From positions 4,836,001 through 4,900,000 of the forward strand of contig JAOVFP010000002.1 in the NCBI GenBank assembly GCA_025738555.1: DNA of 64,000 nt, given 5' to 3'. The translations under genes were made by a program, and so were the position numbers. The notes beneath the pieces were generated by a model. The model had not been told where the DNA came from and searched no databases. It saw only the letters and a list, made by a program, of their open reading frames with translations. Origin of the DNA: Cyathus striatus. Lineage: Eukaryota; Basidiomycota; Agaricomycetes; Agaricales; Nidulariaceae. Shown piece after piece: positions 36,301-48,391 of this stretch (positions within the stretch are counted from its first letter, which is position 1; the number at the start of each line of letters is the position of its first letter).

Positions 36301-36965
36301 CATTGACCAATAGGGGGTAGTGCCTTTGGTTATCGAAGTGGACAGCGCCGATATTATGGCAACTCTACTCATACTCAAGACAGAAATCGAGAACAATATA
36401 GGTTCGCGAATGAAGATGGTATTCAGTGGAGCAGCAGAGGCACACCTGTTGGCGAAGGAAATTGGAGAAGCAGATGTAGGAGTGATTCTGAATCCTGTCC
36501 GACCATTCCCGACGGTATGGGATCAACGTAGAATGTAAGCATTTCCTATGGAGCATCGAAGAGCGCGTTCTGACACCTGACAATCGCGTAGTCTTCCTGG
36601 TCCACCCCTCACCAATGATACTGCACTCGTAACCTTGATGAAGCACGGCGTAGTCGTTGGACTTGGTATTCACGAGGCTTGGCAAGCTTCGAATGTGCGG
36701 TTTGAGCTGGAATGGGTACGTTATATAAGATTTTCAGCAAGGTAAAAACACTTATTAGTTTCTATAGGCGAAACTAGAATCCAACGGGCGCGTGAGTGAG
36801 CGTCAGGCGTACGCGATGGCAACATCGGATCTTGAGCGACTACTAGGAGTAAGAGCAGTGGAGGATGTTGATTTAGTGGCATTTGAAGGAGGAGGGCTGT
36901 TTGACTTGTCAAGCAAGGTTGCAGCGATCATATCTGCGCAGCGAGGATTCGTAGAAGTATTTTAG
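33354..36965 (+). CDS. membrane-anchored amidohydrolase (metal-dependent, imidazolonepropionase-like)
   Basis: A large fungal amidohydrolase. The N-terminus has a short cytosolic part and one membrane helix (TVLLIITGLAALSLLGTIVSF, residues about 23-43), which predicts a type II membrane protein facing the secretory lumen. N-glycosylation sites follow (NATLLRNCT, NGT). VTPGL is spliced to VDLHSHLGV, whose HxH is the first metal site of the TIM-barrel amidohydrolase superfamily. Later blocks include AIAGGVTTAQILPGSGNAIGG, FATFHHASEAYL (H near 34793, metal or catalytic), SDHP near 35128-35140, and RIGVLREGADADIVLWDSHPL, which is the conserved C-terminal Asp region. A second incomplete amidohydrolase-like half follows (ISPGLMTYGSPIGLEEI, FATS). 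It ends VEVF, TAG at 36963-36965. About ten introns. Substrate unknown. Confidence 0.82.
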
Positions 36966-37672
36966 TGCCGAGACTGAACATTGTCTACAATTATTCGGTG
37001 TATTACGTTTGTCCTTGTTCCCAATCTATACAACACCAAGGAGAGCTGCGCTACTCTTTATCCCACGCCCTCGGGCAGCAGCCAAACCTATGCCAAGACA
37101 ACTCAAAATAAAGCCAGCGAAGCTTTGGTGAGCGTCAGCACGTTCGTTGAAAGTCAGAGGTCGGGGCAGCTGACCGGAAAAAGGCGACACGCGAGATGGA
37201 GCGCTCTTCATGTGGGGTGCGGGAAGAGGCAAAGATGGAGCGAAGGACGGCGGGAGTGACGGGTATGCGACTGGACGAGTCAGGGGCGGGCTGGTGGAGG
37301 TCTTTGTGAGGCGGGCGGACTGTGGATGACGACGTGGAGGACATGGTGGTTATGATGGAAGGTTGCCGAGACGACGTCGATAACCGGCGGGGTGGCTGTG
37401 CAGAGTGTGTACTGCTAAACAAAACAAAACAAAATATCGAAGATGGCGGATGTGGCACGCTCCACTCCTTCTGTCAAGCATGGATGTCTAGGCCTCGGGT
37501 CTGCACTATAACAAAGGATCTAGACTGACCTAGACACAGATTTGTGGCAATTATAGCCTCAGGCGCAGATATTTTATTTTATTTTATTTCTATCTCGCTC
37601 TAGCGAAGGAACAAAATGGAGTGCAGCCTTGCTGACTTCGATATATCGATTTGACGTCCTTGCAAGAGGGAT
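36966..37672. other. intergenic, upstream of the LRR gene
   Basis: A 707-bp region. The minus strand has two overlapping frames (37135-37458 and 37026-37232) in different phases, with no conserved feature and no intron that joins them. Near 37565-37585 there is a TTTTA tandem run (attttattttattttattt). No other features. Confidence 0.5.
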
Positions 37673-39217
37673 ATGATCAGGATCACTGACCGTTTGCCTG
37701 TCGAGGTCGAATATCGCAGTATTCGTCACCTCATTTTGCAGTCCCCCTCCGAGAAAATATCAGACGACCAGCTCGCCCACGTTCTAGCCTCCTGTCCGCA
37801 CCTGGAAACCGTTATTTTATCCGGCGTTCCAGATACGACCGATAGGACCATTGTGCTCCTCGCTGAAAATGCAGTAAATCTTCAGGGGCTTAATTTATCT
37901 GGCTGCACTCAGGTTACCGACGTCGGTGTTCTCGATGTCACCAACAAGTCCCCGCCGCTCCAATGGCTCCAGCTCAATGGCGTCGTGGGCCTTACTGACC
38001 CCTCCATCTCTGCCATCGCAAAGACCTGCTCCCGTCTCACAGAGCTCGAGTTGTGCGATTTACCTTTGCTTACTCCCGTTTCGGTCAGGGATATCTGGTC
38101 CTTTTCCAGGTTCGTTCCTTCTAGCAAGCGGGAATTTCATCTACTCACACCGTGACTGACTTGCGCGCGCGCGCGCGTTTTGCTCGCAGAAAACTCCGTA
38201 CCTTACGATTAGCTCACTGCCCACTCCTAACAGACAAAGCGTTTCCCGCCCCCTTAACTTCTTTGCCTCCTGTTGATCCGGATGGGGAGAAGCCTCTTCC
38301 CCATCGACCTATTACATGGCTGGAAGGGCTTCCACCACTGATCCTGCACCATTCCGCAGATAGCTTAAGACACCTGGACCTTACCGCCTGCAAGAATTTA
38401 ACTGATGATGGCATCGAAGGGATTGTTAGTCATGCTCCAAGAATACAGACGCTCATCGTAGCCGGTTGCTCTGAACTGACGGATCGAGCGATTGAGAGTG
38501 TCTGTAAACTGGGCGACCATCTGGATACGTTGATACTGGCACATGTGGCGAACATCACAGACCGGTCGATAGTAAGGTTGGCTCGTTCGTGTGCCAATAT
38601 CCGATGTATAGATGTCGCTTGTAAGTTTAATTTCATGCTCAAGGGTATTTTGGTTTTGTTCTTCAGCTTACTGATAACCATGAAGTCTGCCGTCACCTGA
38701 CGGATTTGTCCGTCATTGAACTGGCATCGCTGAACAGTCTTCGACGGTTGAGCTTGATGCGCGTCCACAAGCTTACCGATAACGCGGTATTTGCGCTGGC
38801 GGAACACGCGACTGGATTAGAGCGGTTGCACCTGTCTTACTGTGATTGTCTGTCGCTGGATGCGCTTCATTTGCTCCTGAAAAGGTTAGAGAATCTGCAG
38901 CATTTTGTTGCCACGGGAGTGCGGTCGTTCATTAAAAGAAAGGGGATAAAGCGGTTTTCAGAGATACCTCCCCCTGTGCGTGATGTGTGAAGCGATTGCT
39001 GGGACGGGACAGGTCTTTGCTGATAATGAATGCGCTTTCTTTTTTTATTATACAGAATTCTGATCCTAACCAGCAAGCAGCGTTTCGCGTATTTGCGGGG
39101 GGGAACATAGAACGCCTTCGACGGTTCTTGGATAAAGAAGAAAAGCGGAAGCGAGAAGCAGAGACCAAGAGTATACCGTTCATTCCTCGTTCAGACGACA
39201 GCCTCGATCTATACTGA
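37673..39217 (+). CDS. Grr1-like leucine-rich repeat protein lacking an F-box
   Basis: This protein is built of cysteine-containing LRRs like the Grr1 gene at 15470-18348. Units include LQGLNLSGCTQVTDVGV, LQWLQLNGVVGLTDPSI, LRTLRLAHCPLLTDKAF, LRHLDLTACKNLTDDGI and IQTLIVAGCSELTDRAI. It shares the LEGLPPLILHHSADSLRHLDLTAC and IVSHAPRIQ blocks with Grr1 (LPPLVLPHRLESLRMLDLTAC and IISHAPKIR), so it is a paralogue. Exons fit with introns near 38109-38191, 38623-38684 and 38974-39054. It ends SDDSLDLY, TGA 39215-39217. No F-box and no disordered tail are present: the first 30 residues go directly into LRRs, and I find no F-box upstream to 36966. The start at 37673 is the first Met in frame. Without an F-box it cannot recruit Skp1 by the usual route. 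Confidence 0.82.
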
Positions 39218-40354
39218 AGGGCTGGAGGAGTTTAAATGAGCTAGAATTGTGACGAGGTACTGGTGAGTATTTATTGTGGTTAGGTTTTTGGACAAGAAAT
39301 ATGTAGCCATAGCACGGGTAGTATGTACTTAGTTGGAGGTGGAGGACATGGTTGACATTGTACTTGATATTGTTACAGTATGAAAAGAGTTGTGAAAGGT
39401 TCTGGAAAGGACGGATTGGGATGGAACCGCGTTGGAAGGAAGAGGTAGAAGGGAGTCGATGACGTGCGAATGAGTTTGGAAATCGGATAACGGGATTGGG
39501 GGTAGAGACGAGAAGTCGAGGAGAGGAGGAGGAGGCTATTGGACAGAGGGAGGAGTGAGGAGATTGAAGGGGTGGAATGAATTGTCAGATCTAATAATGA
39601 GGATTGCCTGATATGGGCAGTGAGAGTAGCGTCGAGGTTGTAAGCTGGAAGAGTGGTGGGAATGGTACTGGAGCAGGGGTATCCTCCCCTCAAGGCCTCA
39701 CCATTCTCCCTGGCCGCCCTGTTTTCCGCACTCGCCATTCCATCAACCCCGCACTCATCGCCACTCCCCGCCGGCATGTCTTAGATTTATTATATTTTGA
39801 CCTCTGCTTTCCCTGCCCACCTCCCACCTCCCATCTACCACCTACCACCTCCTCAGGACCAGCTGTCTCCGCCGTCCTCGGCATGCACTCGTCGTGCACA
39901 GCTGCATGCCTTGTTTCTTCTCATTCTCCCTCTCTCTCCCCCTCTTCCTCTCCCTCTCCCTCTCATTCTCCCTCTCCCTGCCTGCATCCATCCCAGGACG
40001 TCAAAGAGCCCTCTGACGACTATCAACGCGCCGAGTCGACTGCCACCCAAAAGTTTGCTATTTACGGATTTATCCCTCTCGCATCAATAGCCGCATCTCC
40101 GGTCTGCACTGCTGTCGTCCCTCCGTCTTTGGCGCTCTTTCCCCTCTCCCGACTTCACCTCCTCATCGGCCCGGTCTCACTCTTCCAATCCATGTCTTCC
40201 AGCCTCTTCACATCCACTCTCCTCTTCATTCCCCCCGCACTCCACCCCACTCTCTGCATCCTCTGTCCAAGCCCTGACCCGGTCATCGTCCTCCACCGCC
40301 CCGTCTCACCGCCCATCTGCCCCCTTCTCCACCTCCGCCTCGTTTCCGGCCTCA
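39218..40354. other. low-complexity region, possible 5' exons of the RhoGEF gene
   Basis: About 1.1 kb. Bases 39420-39560 are purine-rich on the plus strand. From about 39790 to 40050 the plus strand is a C/T-rich tract (repeats of CCTCTCCCTCTC). All three plus frames are open for long stretches because of the composition. The frame that continues into MPPHVYTK at 40355 is open back to about 40091 (Ser/Pro-rich) and may be a coding extension of the RhoGEF. Confidence 0.45.
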
Positions 40355-43304
40355 ATGCCTCCTCATGTATACACAAAGCCTGATATTGGTCTCAAGCGAG
40401 GCGTCTCTGTTCCTGACATGTCTCCTCAATCCCAAATATCCTCTAAGCCTTTTCCGTCCTGCAAGAGAGCTCGCACCAGCGATGGTCCCGTAGTAGCCCC
40501 ATTACAGACCGCCAATCTATCCTCTTTTCCGATTCTCCACCAGTCCCCAGAAACGTTCGCCACCCACCAACACTTATCCCCGCCTTCGCCTGTCAACCGA
40601 ACCATACCTAGTCCTGGCGACATCCATTTTCCCGAGAAAACAAAAGACGCCATTAGGAAATACCATGCATTAAAAGAACTTCTGGCAACAGAAGTGGGCT
40701 ATTTGATTGACCTGCGAATATTTGTCACCGTACGTCTCCAACCCCCCCCTCTTTACTTAAACATGACGTTGTTTCTTAGATATATTTACGCAATCTTTCA
40801 ACGTTGACGTCGCGCTCTCCCACTACCTCAACCTTTCGATCTTCCATGTCCTTCACTGCCGGGCCATGGATGAATTCATATACGCATCTTCAGGCTGCAG
40901 CAGTTCTTCCGTCTGAAACATCAGGGATGCAACTCTTTGGTTCTGCTCCCCTCAAGGATACTATCAAGCCAACACGCTCTCTCCTATCCGACACTGAAAT
41001 TGAAACGTTGTCACGGAACGCCGAAGACATACTCCAGTTCCACGAAGAATTCGTCAATGAATTACGAGACGGTGTGGCATCTCTTGGGTTTTCTATGAAT
41101 TACGACGAGAACAAGGAAAATTCGACGCCTGTCGATGAATACCAACAAGAGGGAATCGAGAATATAGAATCTGCCATTCGTATTGTCTCCGCCATCTTCA
41201 TATCAAAGGTTGGTGACCCAGGGGTCCAAATTATCGCTACTCGTATCTAACTTGGTTACGGCAGGCATTTCACTTTAAGCGGTATGAACCCTTCTGTGCT
41301 GCCCATCCTGAAGCACTAGAACTGGTAAAGAAGACACTCCATCACCACGGTGCAGCATGGGAAGCTTATGGACAACGTTGCTCGGTTTTGGTAGCTAGCT
41401 TGCTTCTAGCAAGTGGAGCAGCTGTCGCGCCCTCGGGTTCCCCTCAAAATCCGTTGCCGGATCCGATGCCGAATACCATTCAGACGTCGAATACCAGTGC
41501 CCGACGGCGTGCCATATCACTTACGTCCTCGGATGCTACCATTCGCCCCCTTCGTCGTCGAATAAGCGGAGCATTATCCAAAGATGCCCTGGCCTTTCCA
41601 GCTGATCCTCGCAGGGAACGGCCTGCACGTCGGATTGAATTCATGGACTACATGATTAAACCTGTCCAACGGATATGCAGGTATCCGCTCCTTCTCGATC
41701 AACTCAAACCAAGTAAAACTGTTCTCCTGGGTCCCCAGCGAAGGTTTGAGGCGCTATCGGATGTAGATGAGCTTGTCGAAAAGGCGGCCCAGGCTATGAG
41801 AGATGTTGCTGCGTCTGTAGATGAAGCCCGACACAAGCAAGACATTGCTACGCGCTCGTCTCTCATCATATCGCGCATATACCTATCTGGATCACTTATG
41901 ACATCCCCTTCGCGGAATCCGACATTGCAGAATCTTACGCTTGACTTCTTCTCTTCTCTTGGGAATTGCCTGTTTGCTGGGTCTCTTGATGTGCTGCACC
42001 ATCATCCCCTTGTATCTCTAGAAGCTTTCTCTACAGTGACAGCCAAGTACCTGGGAGCCTTCCTTTATCCTGGTGGCTATATAATTCTTGCTAAGGTCTC
42101 TAAGGGCAAGAAATACGAGCCAAAGCATTGGTTTTCTTTGGTCGGGTTCGAGCTTGCAGATGTCGATGATGACGAAGGTGAGCCTGTTACGTCGAAGCAC
42201 GTTCGTAAATCGATCCTCATCACCTTTTAAGCCATGCTCGCATTTTCCTTTAGGTTATCATCTGAGGATCAAGTGTACGAACTCGGTGCTGGCTGTCGCC
42301 GTGAAAAGGATGCCTGGATGACAGCTATTCGAGAGGCATCCTCACAGACGGCGATCTGGATAAACGAACCCACTTCAAGCTTCATGTTTGATGGCAAGGG
42401 AGAGTACATTGCTGCCATTACAGACAGTGAACTTAAACCTAGCTCAGAGACAGCCAACAACACTGACAATGAAGGCTCTGAAAATATTACTATTCGCCGC
42501 AGGCGCACGCGAATGAAGATGAAACCTTGGCGCTGCGATACTGTTTCTAGAGGAGAGCGACCTCTGACGTCCGGTTCTGTAAAGGCAATGTTTACTCCGA
42601 TTAACACTGACGAGGAGGACATCGAACTGCGTCGCCCCGCGACTACCGCTCGCTCGCAGGTGGATCAAGATCTTCAAGACGTATTGTCGCAAATGTGTCT
42701 TAACGCCCGATCATATGCATTTAGTCGCGAAGAAGAATTGTTCCCTCCTCCAGTCAGCACGCGTGCCCCGTTGCCGAGGTCTAATTCGTCGATGAGCATA
42801 TCTGGAATGGCAAAGACACGCTTGACGAGATACGATAGCGTGCGTATTCCCAAGCGAAAAGGCATTATTGAAGGAAGTGATATGCAATCTAGTCCGACGA
42901 AATTCACAACTCTTGAGAGCCGGCGCAAATCAAAGCAGCTTAGTATAAACTCATTTCCAATGACGGAGTGTCGTGCAAGTCCTGTGGAGTCATATCCCAC
43001 TCCGCCTTCTTCTCAAGCCTCATCCACTGCCCCCTCTTTTGTAATCTCTTATGAAACTGTAAAGTCAACGTACTTGACATCGGGAAACTCTGCTCCTACC
43101 AGTACGTCAAGTCCAGCTCTCACGCGACGTGGTTCACTTGTCCAGAATGTGAGACAGTTTCTCACTTCCGTCTCTCCCATGACTGCACTTTCGAGCGTAA
43201 AACACACCATAGCTGGCTCTGAGTCAAGATCAAACTCTCGGAATCAACATCCATCACACATAACAAAGAGATCTATCCGCACCGCCCGGAGAAGTCATGT
43301 ATAA
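40355..43304 (+). CDS. RhoGEF (DH-PH domain) protein A
   Basis: A Dbl-family guanine nucleotide exchange factor that should activate a Rho/Cdc42 GTPase. The DH domain starts KYHALKELLATEVGYLIDLRIFVT, joins across an intron to IYLRNLSTL, and continues with LSRNAEDILQFHEEFVNELRD, IFISKAFHFKRYEPFCAAHPEALELV and the signature helix YMIKPVQRICRYPLLLDQLKP near 41644-41706. A PH-like region follows (YIILAKVSKGKKYEPKHWFSL, intron ~42178-42230, FRLSSEDQVYELGAGCRREKDAWMTAIREA). A Ser/Thr/Arg-rich tail ends RTARRSHV at TAA 43302-43304. The start is uncertain: ATG 40355 is the first Met of the conserved-looking N-terminus, but the frame stays open upstream to about 40091. It is convergent with RhoGEF B, with 365 bp between stops. 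Confidence 0.85.
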
Positions 43305-43669
43305 TAGCCGCTACGCATCGCGTGATGCTTAACCAGGCCTAAGTAAAAATGCTGGTCGTTTCATTCATGTCTACTTTTTTCAATACTAAAGTATCGCCGA
43401 TAAAATTAGCGCTTAATTATATACGTCTGCGTAATTTCTGTAGTTCAAATTTCACAACAGCTTCTCAATGTACCAATATTCATTCATAGCTCATATCGTT
43501 ATACCCAATCTGCCATTCCAATGATCTTGTCATCATTTAATATTTACAAAATACAATTAAGCCGATATTATAGTAGTGATATCTAGATGCAGGTGCAATA
43601 TACGCATATAATACAATGATAAATGCAATACAAATGAAAACCCAAAGCAAAGACTAAATCACAACAGAG
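43305..43669. terminator. A/T-rich shared 3' region of the two RhoGEF genes
   Basis: A 365-bp A/T-rich spacer between convergent stops (TAA 43304 and TAG 43670). It should hold both polyadenylation regions; several AATAAA-like strings occur (for example near 43386 and 43610). No gene. Confidence 0.5.
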
Positions 43670-46600
43670 CTAGATCAGTCCATTAGTGTGTAGAAGGTCT
43701 CGCCATCTGTGAACAGCGATAATTAGGACTGTATGACTTGGTAGAAAATGAGACATACTCTTCATGCTGTAACTCAAGCTTAGCCAGCTTAAGCTTAAGT
43801 TCACTTCAACGGAAATAAGTTCAGAATGCAATCCATAAAGCTGAGTACATCAACATACGAGTTTTCCTTGTTAAGAGCATTTCTTCGTTCCTTGGTTAAC
43901 CGTAAGTCAGTAGAAAGAGCTTTCCAAGCTTCGTTCTCTGGAAGATTTGCATCATTGTACATTCCATCAAGCTCCTCGTTGAAAGCCTGTGTACAATACT
44001 GCATAAAAATGAGAATCAGAGACCAAAAACCAAAAACCTACTTCATACATAATCTCCTTCTCAGCAGTGGCATCTGCCAGTAAACTCTTTATTAATTCGC
44101 ATTGGCGCTTAGAATTCTTGATGTCAGATTTCATTTTTGTGATCTCGACAGATTTCTATATGATTAGATTCGGGATAAAGTCAAACGCAGAAATCCACAT
44201 AACTACGTACCTCTTGAAGTTCAGAGGTTATCTGACTCAGTTCTATTTCAAGAGCTTCATGCGATGATAATGCTCGTATTATGTCGTTATCCGCTTGCGC
44301 TATTAACAAATTCACAGAACGTATAAAGCTGTCGATATTGCTTGAGGAAGTGCCTTTTGGCGTGTCAAAATCGGTACTTGGGAACTTCCTTTTAGGAGTT
44401 CCAGTATCAGCCTGACGTTTAGCAATCAAATTGCGCATTTCTTCCAGGCGTTCTTGGGCAGCTTTTGTCTGCAAAAAATAACAGTTAATCAAGGTGACAG
44501 AATTTGTAGTACAAAAAAATTTATACCAATGGCGCAGTTGGTTGAGGGCTTCGCAGTCCTTTCTCTGGGGAGGAGGCTCGCGAATATCGCAGTTCATCGC
44601 CCAAGCTTTGAGTCAAAAGAGTATCTACCTCGACCTTGATGCGCTTGACACTGCGTCGGCAGTATTCAATCTAATATTGCGTTAATTGTCAGCACTACCG
44701 AAGATTGTTGCTATAAGTTCACACACGTCTTCTTTGGTAGATAAAGCCATAAAGAGTAAATTCCCATTTACTTCTTCTTTCTTTCCATACCCAGACAGAG
44801 TATCGTTGGATGATTTAGGTTTTAATGAATCAGGCGACATTTCTCGTGGTAATGTAGGCTGATGACGCATGGGCCGCGATAGAGGAGAATCTTGATTGTA
44901 CAGTTTGCGCACAGGACTTGAGGACATCAAAGTCGATGTGTATAAAGATGTTTTCTTCTTAATCGAAAGTGGCCCAATGGGCGTTGAAGCAGAATTTGAC
45001 GAGCTTGACTGTGGCTTTGGTGTCATGTCCGCAAGGCTCGATAAAGAGGCTGAACCTCTGGGTCGACTAAACGGAATAGACGAAGTTGAAGGCGATACCA
45101 TTGGTGTTACCGGATCCTGGGACTCGCAACCAATATTTTCTATACTTCGGTTGTGTTGAAAGGATGACATCAAAGAACTGCCCATAGAGCTCCGAGACGG
45201 TAATGGAGAAGGGCTTCGGGGTCCTAGTAGTCGATGGTCACCTGAGTTAACAGATAATGATCGAGAACGAGATTGAAACTCCCGTAAACCATCGGGCGAG
45301 GTAGAGCGCAGAGGGCTTGGTTCTTGATATGCTCGTGGAATGGACAAAACAGTCTGCGGAGGTTCGTCTTAACTCGAAATTAGTATCACATCTAGGAACA
45401 AATATGTGTACGGGTCCCAGACCTTCATAAATAGTCTCCTCTACTGGAATATCAATATTCAGAGTCTGTTTTTCATGCTGATTCATACTGTTTTTTCGTG
45501 CAAGTTCTAGTTGCAGAGCCAGATCGTAATCGGACGAATCTACCTCTGGCGCTGACGCAAGAATTGTGCCTTCTTCCTCTTCCTCTTCCTCTTCCGCATC
45601 GCTGGATTCTGAGTACCCTGTCCGCGATCCAGGTCGTGAATGAGATTGTGAGCGAGCCCTTGACCCAAAGCCTAATGAATTTTTCTCGGAATCAGAAGCA
45701 AACGGCGATTTCGCTCGTTTAGTTATCGAGTGAGACCTGGAAGACCTCGATCCAAAGAAGGACGCATCATCATCATCGACAGAAGTGGCAACCGTAACTG
45801 TCGATCCTGAACGTTGTGAAAACTTCGTGAGACTTCCATCTCCTGTTGTCGTAGTCTGGGTATATATGGACGAGCGACTTGTTGTAGATTTCGTACGTCT
45901 GTGGCCACTGATGGAACCGGCAAAAAAATCGCCCACTGATGAGCCCGGCCGTGTGCTAAAGAGGTTTCGAGAAATGGCATCTAAACCAAAAATTGCCACT
46001 CTAGAACGGGCTGTTGGAGTCGAAGGGATTGAGTTTTTTCCCGTCTTGAACTGAAATAAGCCAAACTGATGAACTACAAAGAAGTTAGAATGCATTCCAT
46101 GGCGTAGTGCTCACACGAACTGGTCTGAACAATACGGGAAGGAACCCTTTCTGTTTGTACGATATCTTCCTCGCTGTCGTCTTCCGGGTCACTTGACGTG
46201 ACGGAATATCGACAAAGACCTCCCGCCATAGGGTGTACACGTACCCTAACGAAAGGAGGTCCATCAATACCGAAAGGTATAGGATCAGCAGACCCAAGTG
46301 GGTCAATATGCACCACAATTTTTGTCTGGAGTTCCGATGTCAGTCAACCGAGAGTAACTATGTTGACGAATATTTTACCTTCTTTTGCTCCTGTAGAAAT
46401 GCCGTTCTCTGATATACGTTGAAGTAGGTTCTAGCAAATGTTGTTCGCCCGTTTCGACACTCCACTTCTTGTTCATCTGCACAAAGCACAACAGATTGGC
46501 CGGCACGAGCCCTATACATCGCTTGAATACGCCATAAGTTTTCTAGGAAGCGCCGTTTATCCCCCTCCGTTTGGAGAGGGTCCATGTTGACCGGCATAGG

Positions 46601-48175
46601 CGGATTTACAACAGATAAGGAACGAAAGGGTCGTCCAGACCATCGTTCGCTTTGGTCCAGCGGAGGATTCTCCAGGTACAAATTAATATCTAGAAGATAT
46701 TTAAGTATATATGTAAATACCAAAGATTGCAACAACTCACCGGCACTGCCAACGTCAGTTGCAACCACGTCCATTATGTCAATGACTCCCTTGCAGGACA
46801 TGCCACTCTTTTTTTTGCTACTAGGAATCCCTCCTGTTTTTGTCAGTTTGTCGAGCTGATCTAAGCCTGTCAACGTCCGTCCGCCCTTCTCCCCATTACC
46901 CGGTCTCTTGACAATAACTAGCTTATCATCAAAAAGGAAAAGTGTGCAGTGTAGCGACGAAGAAGACAAGTTACTGGAAGATGTAGTCGATAATAAGGGT
47001 GCGTCCGTTAGTATATCTTCCACGTCAATACAGTCTATGAATCGCCTCGAATTTGAAAATAGACCTGGAGGAAAGCCGTCGATAGTAGCATTAAGACAAG
47101 AAAATATGGTGGCTCGTTGCGTTTGCTCATCGGCTTCAGCCTGAGCAATCTTACTTGCAATCTCGTCTGCTTCAACGATCTTAGCTCGTTGAGGATCTTC
47201 GGGGCCCATGTGTTTAAGCATAGTACGAAATAGCAACGTATACCGGGGAATTCGCTGCACCGGCTCCATTAAGAGTTCTCTGAGTCCAATTCTATTCTTC
47301 GGATCAGTTGACTGATATTTGATGTGCTGAAATGTAATATGTCAATGCATTATAGCGCGGGCAGGGATATAAAATAATATACTCACATCAATGTATGATC
47401 CAAATCTAGAAGAGCGTTTGGATGCTTCTCTTTCAAAGATAGATTGTGCTTCTTCTCGCTTTATGTAGTATTGCTTATACAGTTCAAACCCTTTGTGCAC
47501 CTTAAAATGTCGTAGGGCTACGTCTCCCACACCGCCAACAGTCCTTTCTCCATTGGGGCCCAACATCTTCTCTAGATCCACAAGAAATGCTTCGTTCACA
47601 GGTAATAGATTGTCAATATTTCCAAAGAGTGTTTTTGCTTCGTAGAGAGGAATAATCGCTGTGTCCTTATTTCTTGCGAAGTTCCGTAAAGGGTCAGCGT
47701 AGTCGTTTTTGAGAATCTGCAGACGCTTAACATAGGATCTCTCGCTTGTGACGAGTTCTGTAATAACGGATGTGAGTGCAGAGGTATCCGTCATAGCACG
47801 TTTCCGCTTCGCCGTCCGATCCTACATATATCTTTAGAGTACACCTACATCACAAAAAACCAAGCTTACAGGATCATCAAACGATGATGTTGAAGTCGTT
47901 GAGAGTATTTCGGAGAAGGACTGAGAAGACACGCGGTTCCCGAGAGACTGTACAAGCTCTTCTATTTCTATCAAGGCGTTACAAAGTATAGTGCACGTTA
48001 GAGGACAGCAAAGCTCACCTTCAGGCAACCTTCTACCATTTTCTGAACCTTCAACAACAACACCACAATAGAAAGCGCGCCTCGTGCTAATAGAATTGGG
48101 TGCTGTAGAGCGTGACTTGGGCTGATCCCCACTGGCGAGCGGCACAACTTTCCTAGGTGATGAACTTAAAGCCAT
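43670..48175 (-). CDS. RhoGEF (DH-PH domain) protein B with C-terminal coiled coil
   Basis: A second Dbl-family exchange factor. Start MALSSSPRKVVPLASG at 48175. The DH domain begins LTSVITELVTSERSYVKRLQILKNDYADPL (about 47700-47790), passes HFKVHKGFELYKQYY, and has the signature helix LLMEPVQRIPRYTLLFRTMLKHM near 47205-47270. A PH-like strand (HCTLFLFDDKLVIVKRP) follows with an insert (SSKKKSGMSCKGVIDIMDV). A long Ser/Pro-rich, serine-arginine region (about 44930-46000) leads to a coiled coil. An intron of 56 nt (near 44678-44733) links ALSTKED to IEYCRRSVKRIKVEVDTLLTQSL. More short exons give AAQERLEEMRNLIAKRQADTG and KLKLAKLELQHEEWRDLLHTNGLI, ending at TAG 43670-43672. Read separately, the 3' part looks like an independent coiled-coil gene, but the phases join. 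Confidence 0.82.
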
Positions 48176-48391
48176 GTCATATAATGATAAGAAGTAGCCG
48201 TGTTTAAGACTGAAAATGAATAAGAAATACAAAGAATTATGGAAAGCAGAAAAGAAATTGAAAGCGACGAGAAGAACGGAAACGAGTGAGGAGGAAGAGT
48301 TGAACGAGCTCATGCTGCTGCATAGTCGGTAGTCAACAGTCGCGGTCACATGATGTTCGCGTAAACGGATATGACAACACACAGCACTGGT

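Noticed and set aside
37026..37458. Two overlapping minus-strand frames that might be a small gene
   Set aside because: They are in different phases, no canonical intron joins them, and neither shows a recognisable family or signal.
39604..40383. 259-codon plus-strand frame
   Set aside because: It runs through a C/T-rich tract and is a composition effect; the frame that leads into the RhoGEF is a different one.
43801..44640. A separate coiled-coil gene at the 3' end of RhoGEF B
   Set aside because: A 56-nt phase-0 intron near 44678-44733 joins it to the upstream frame, so one gene explains both parts.
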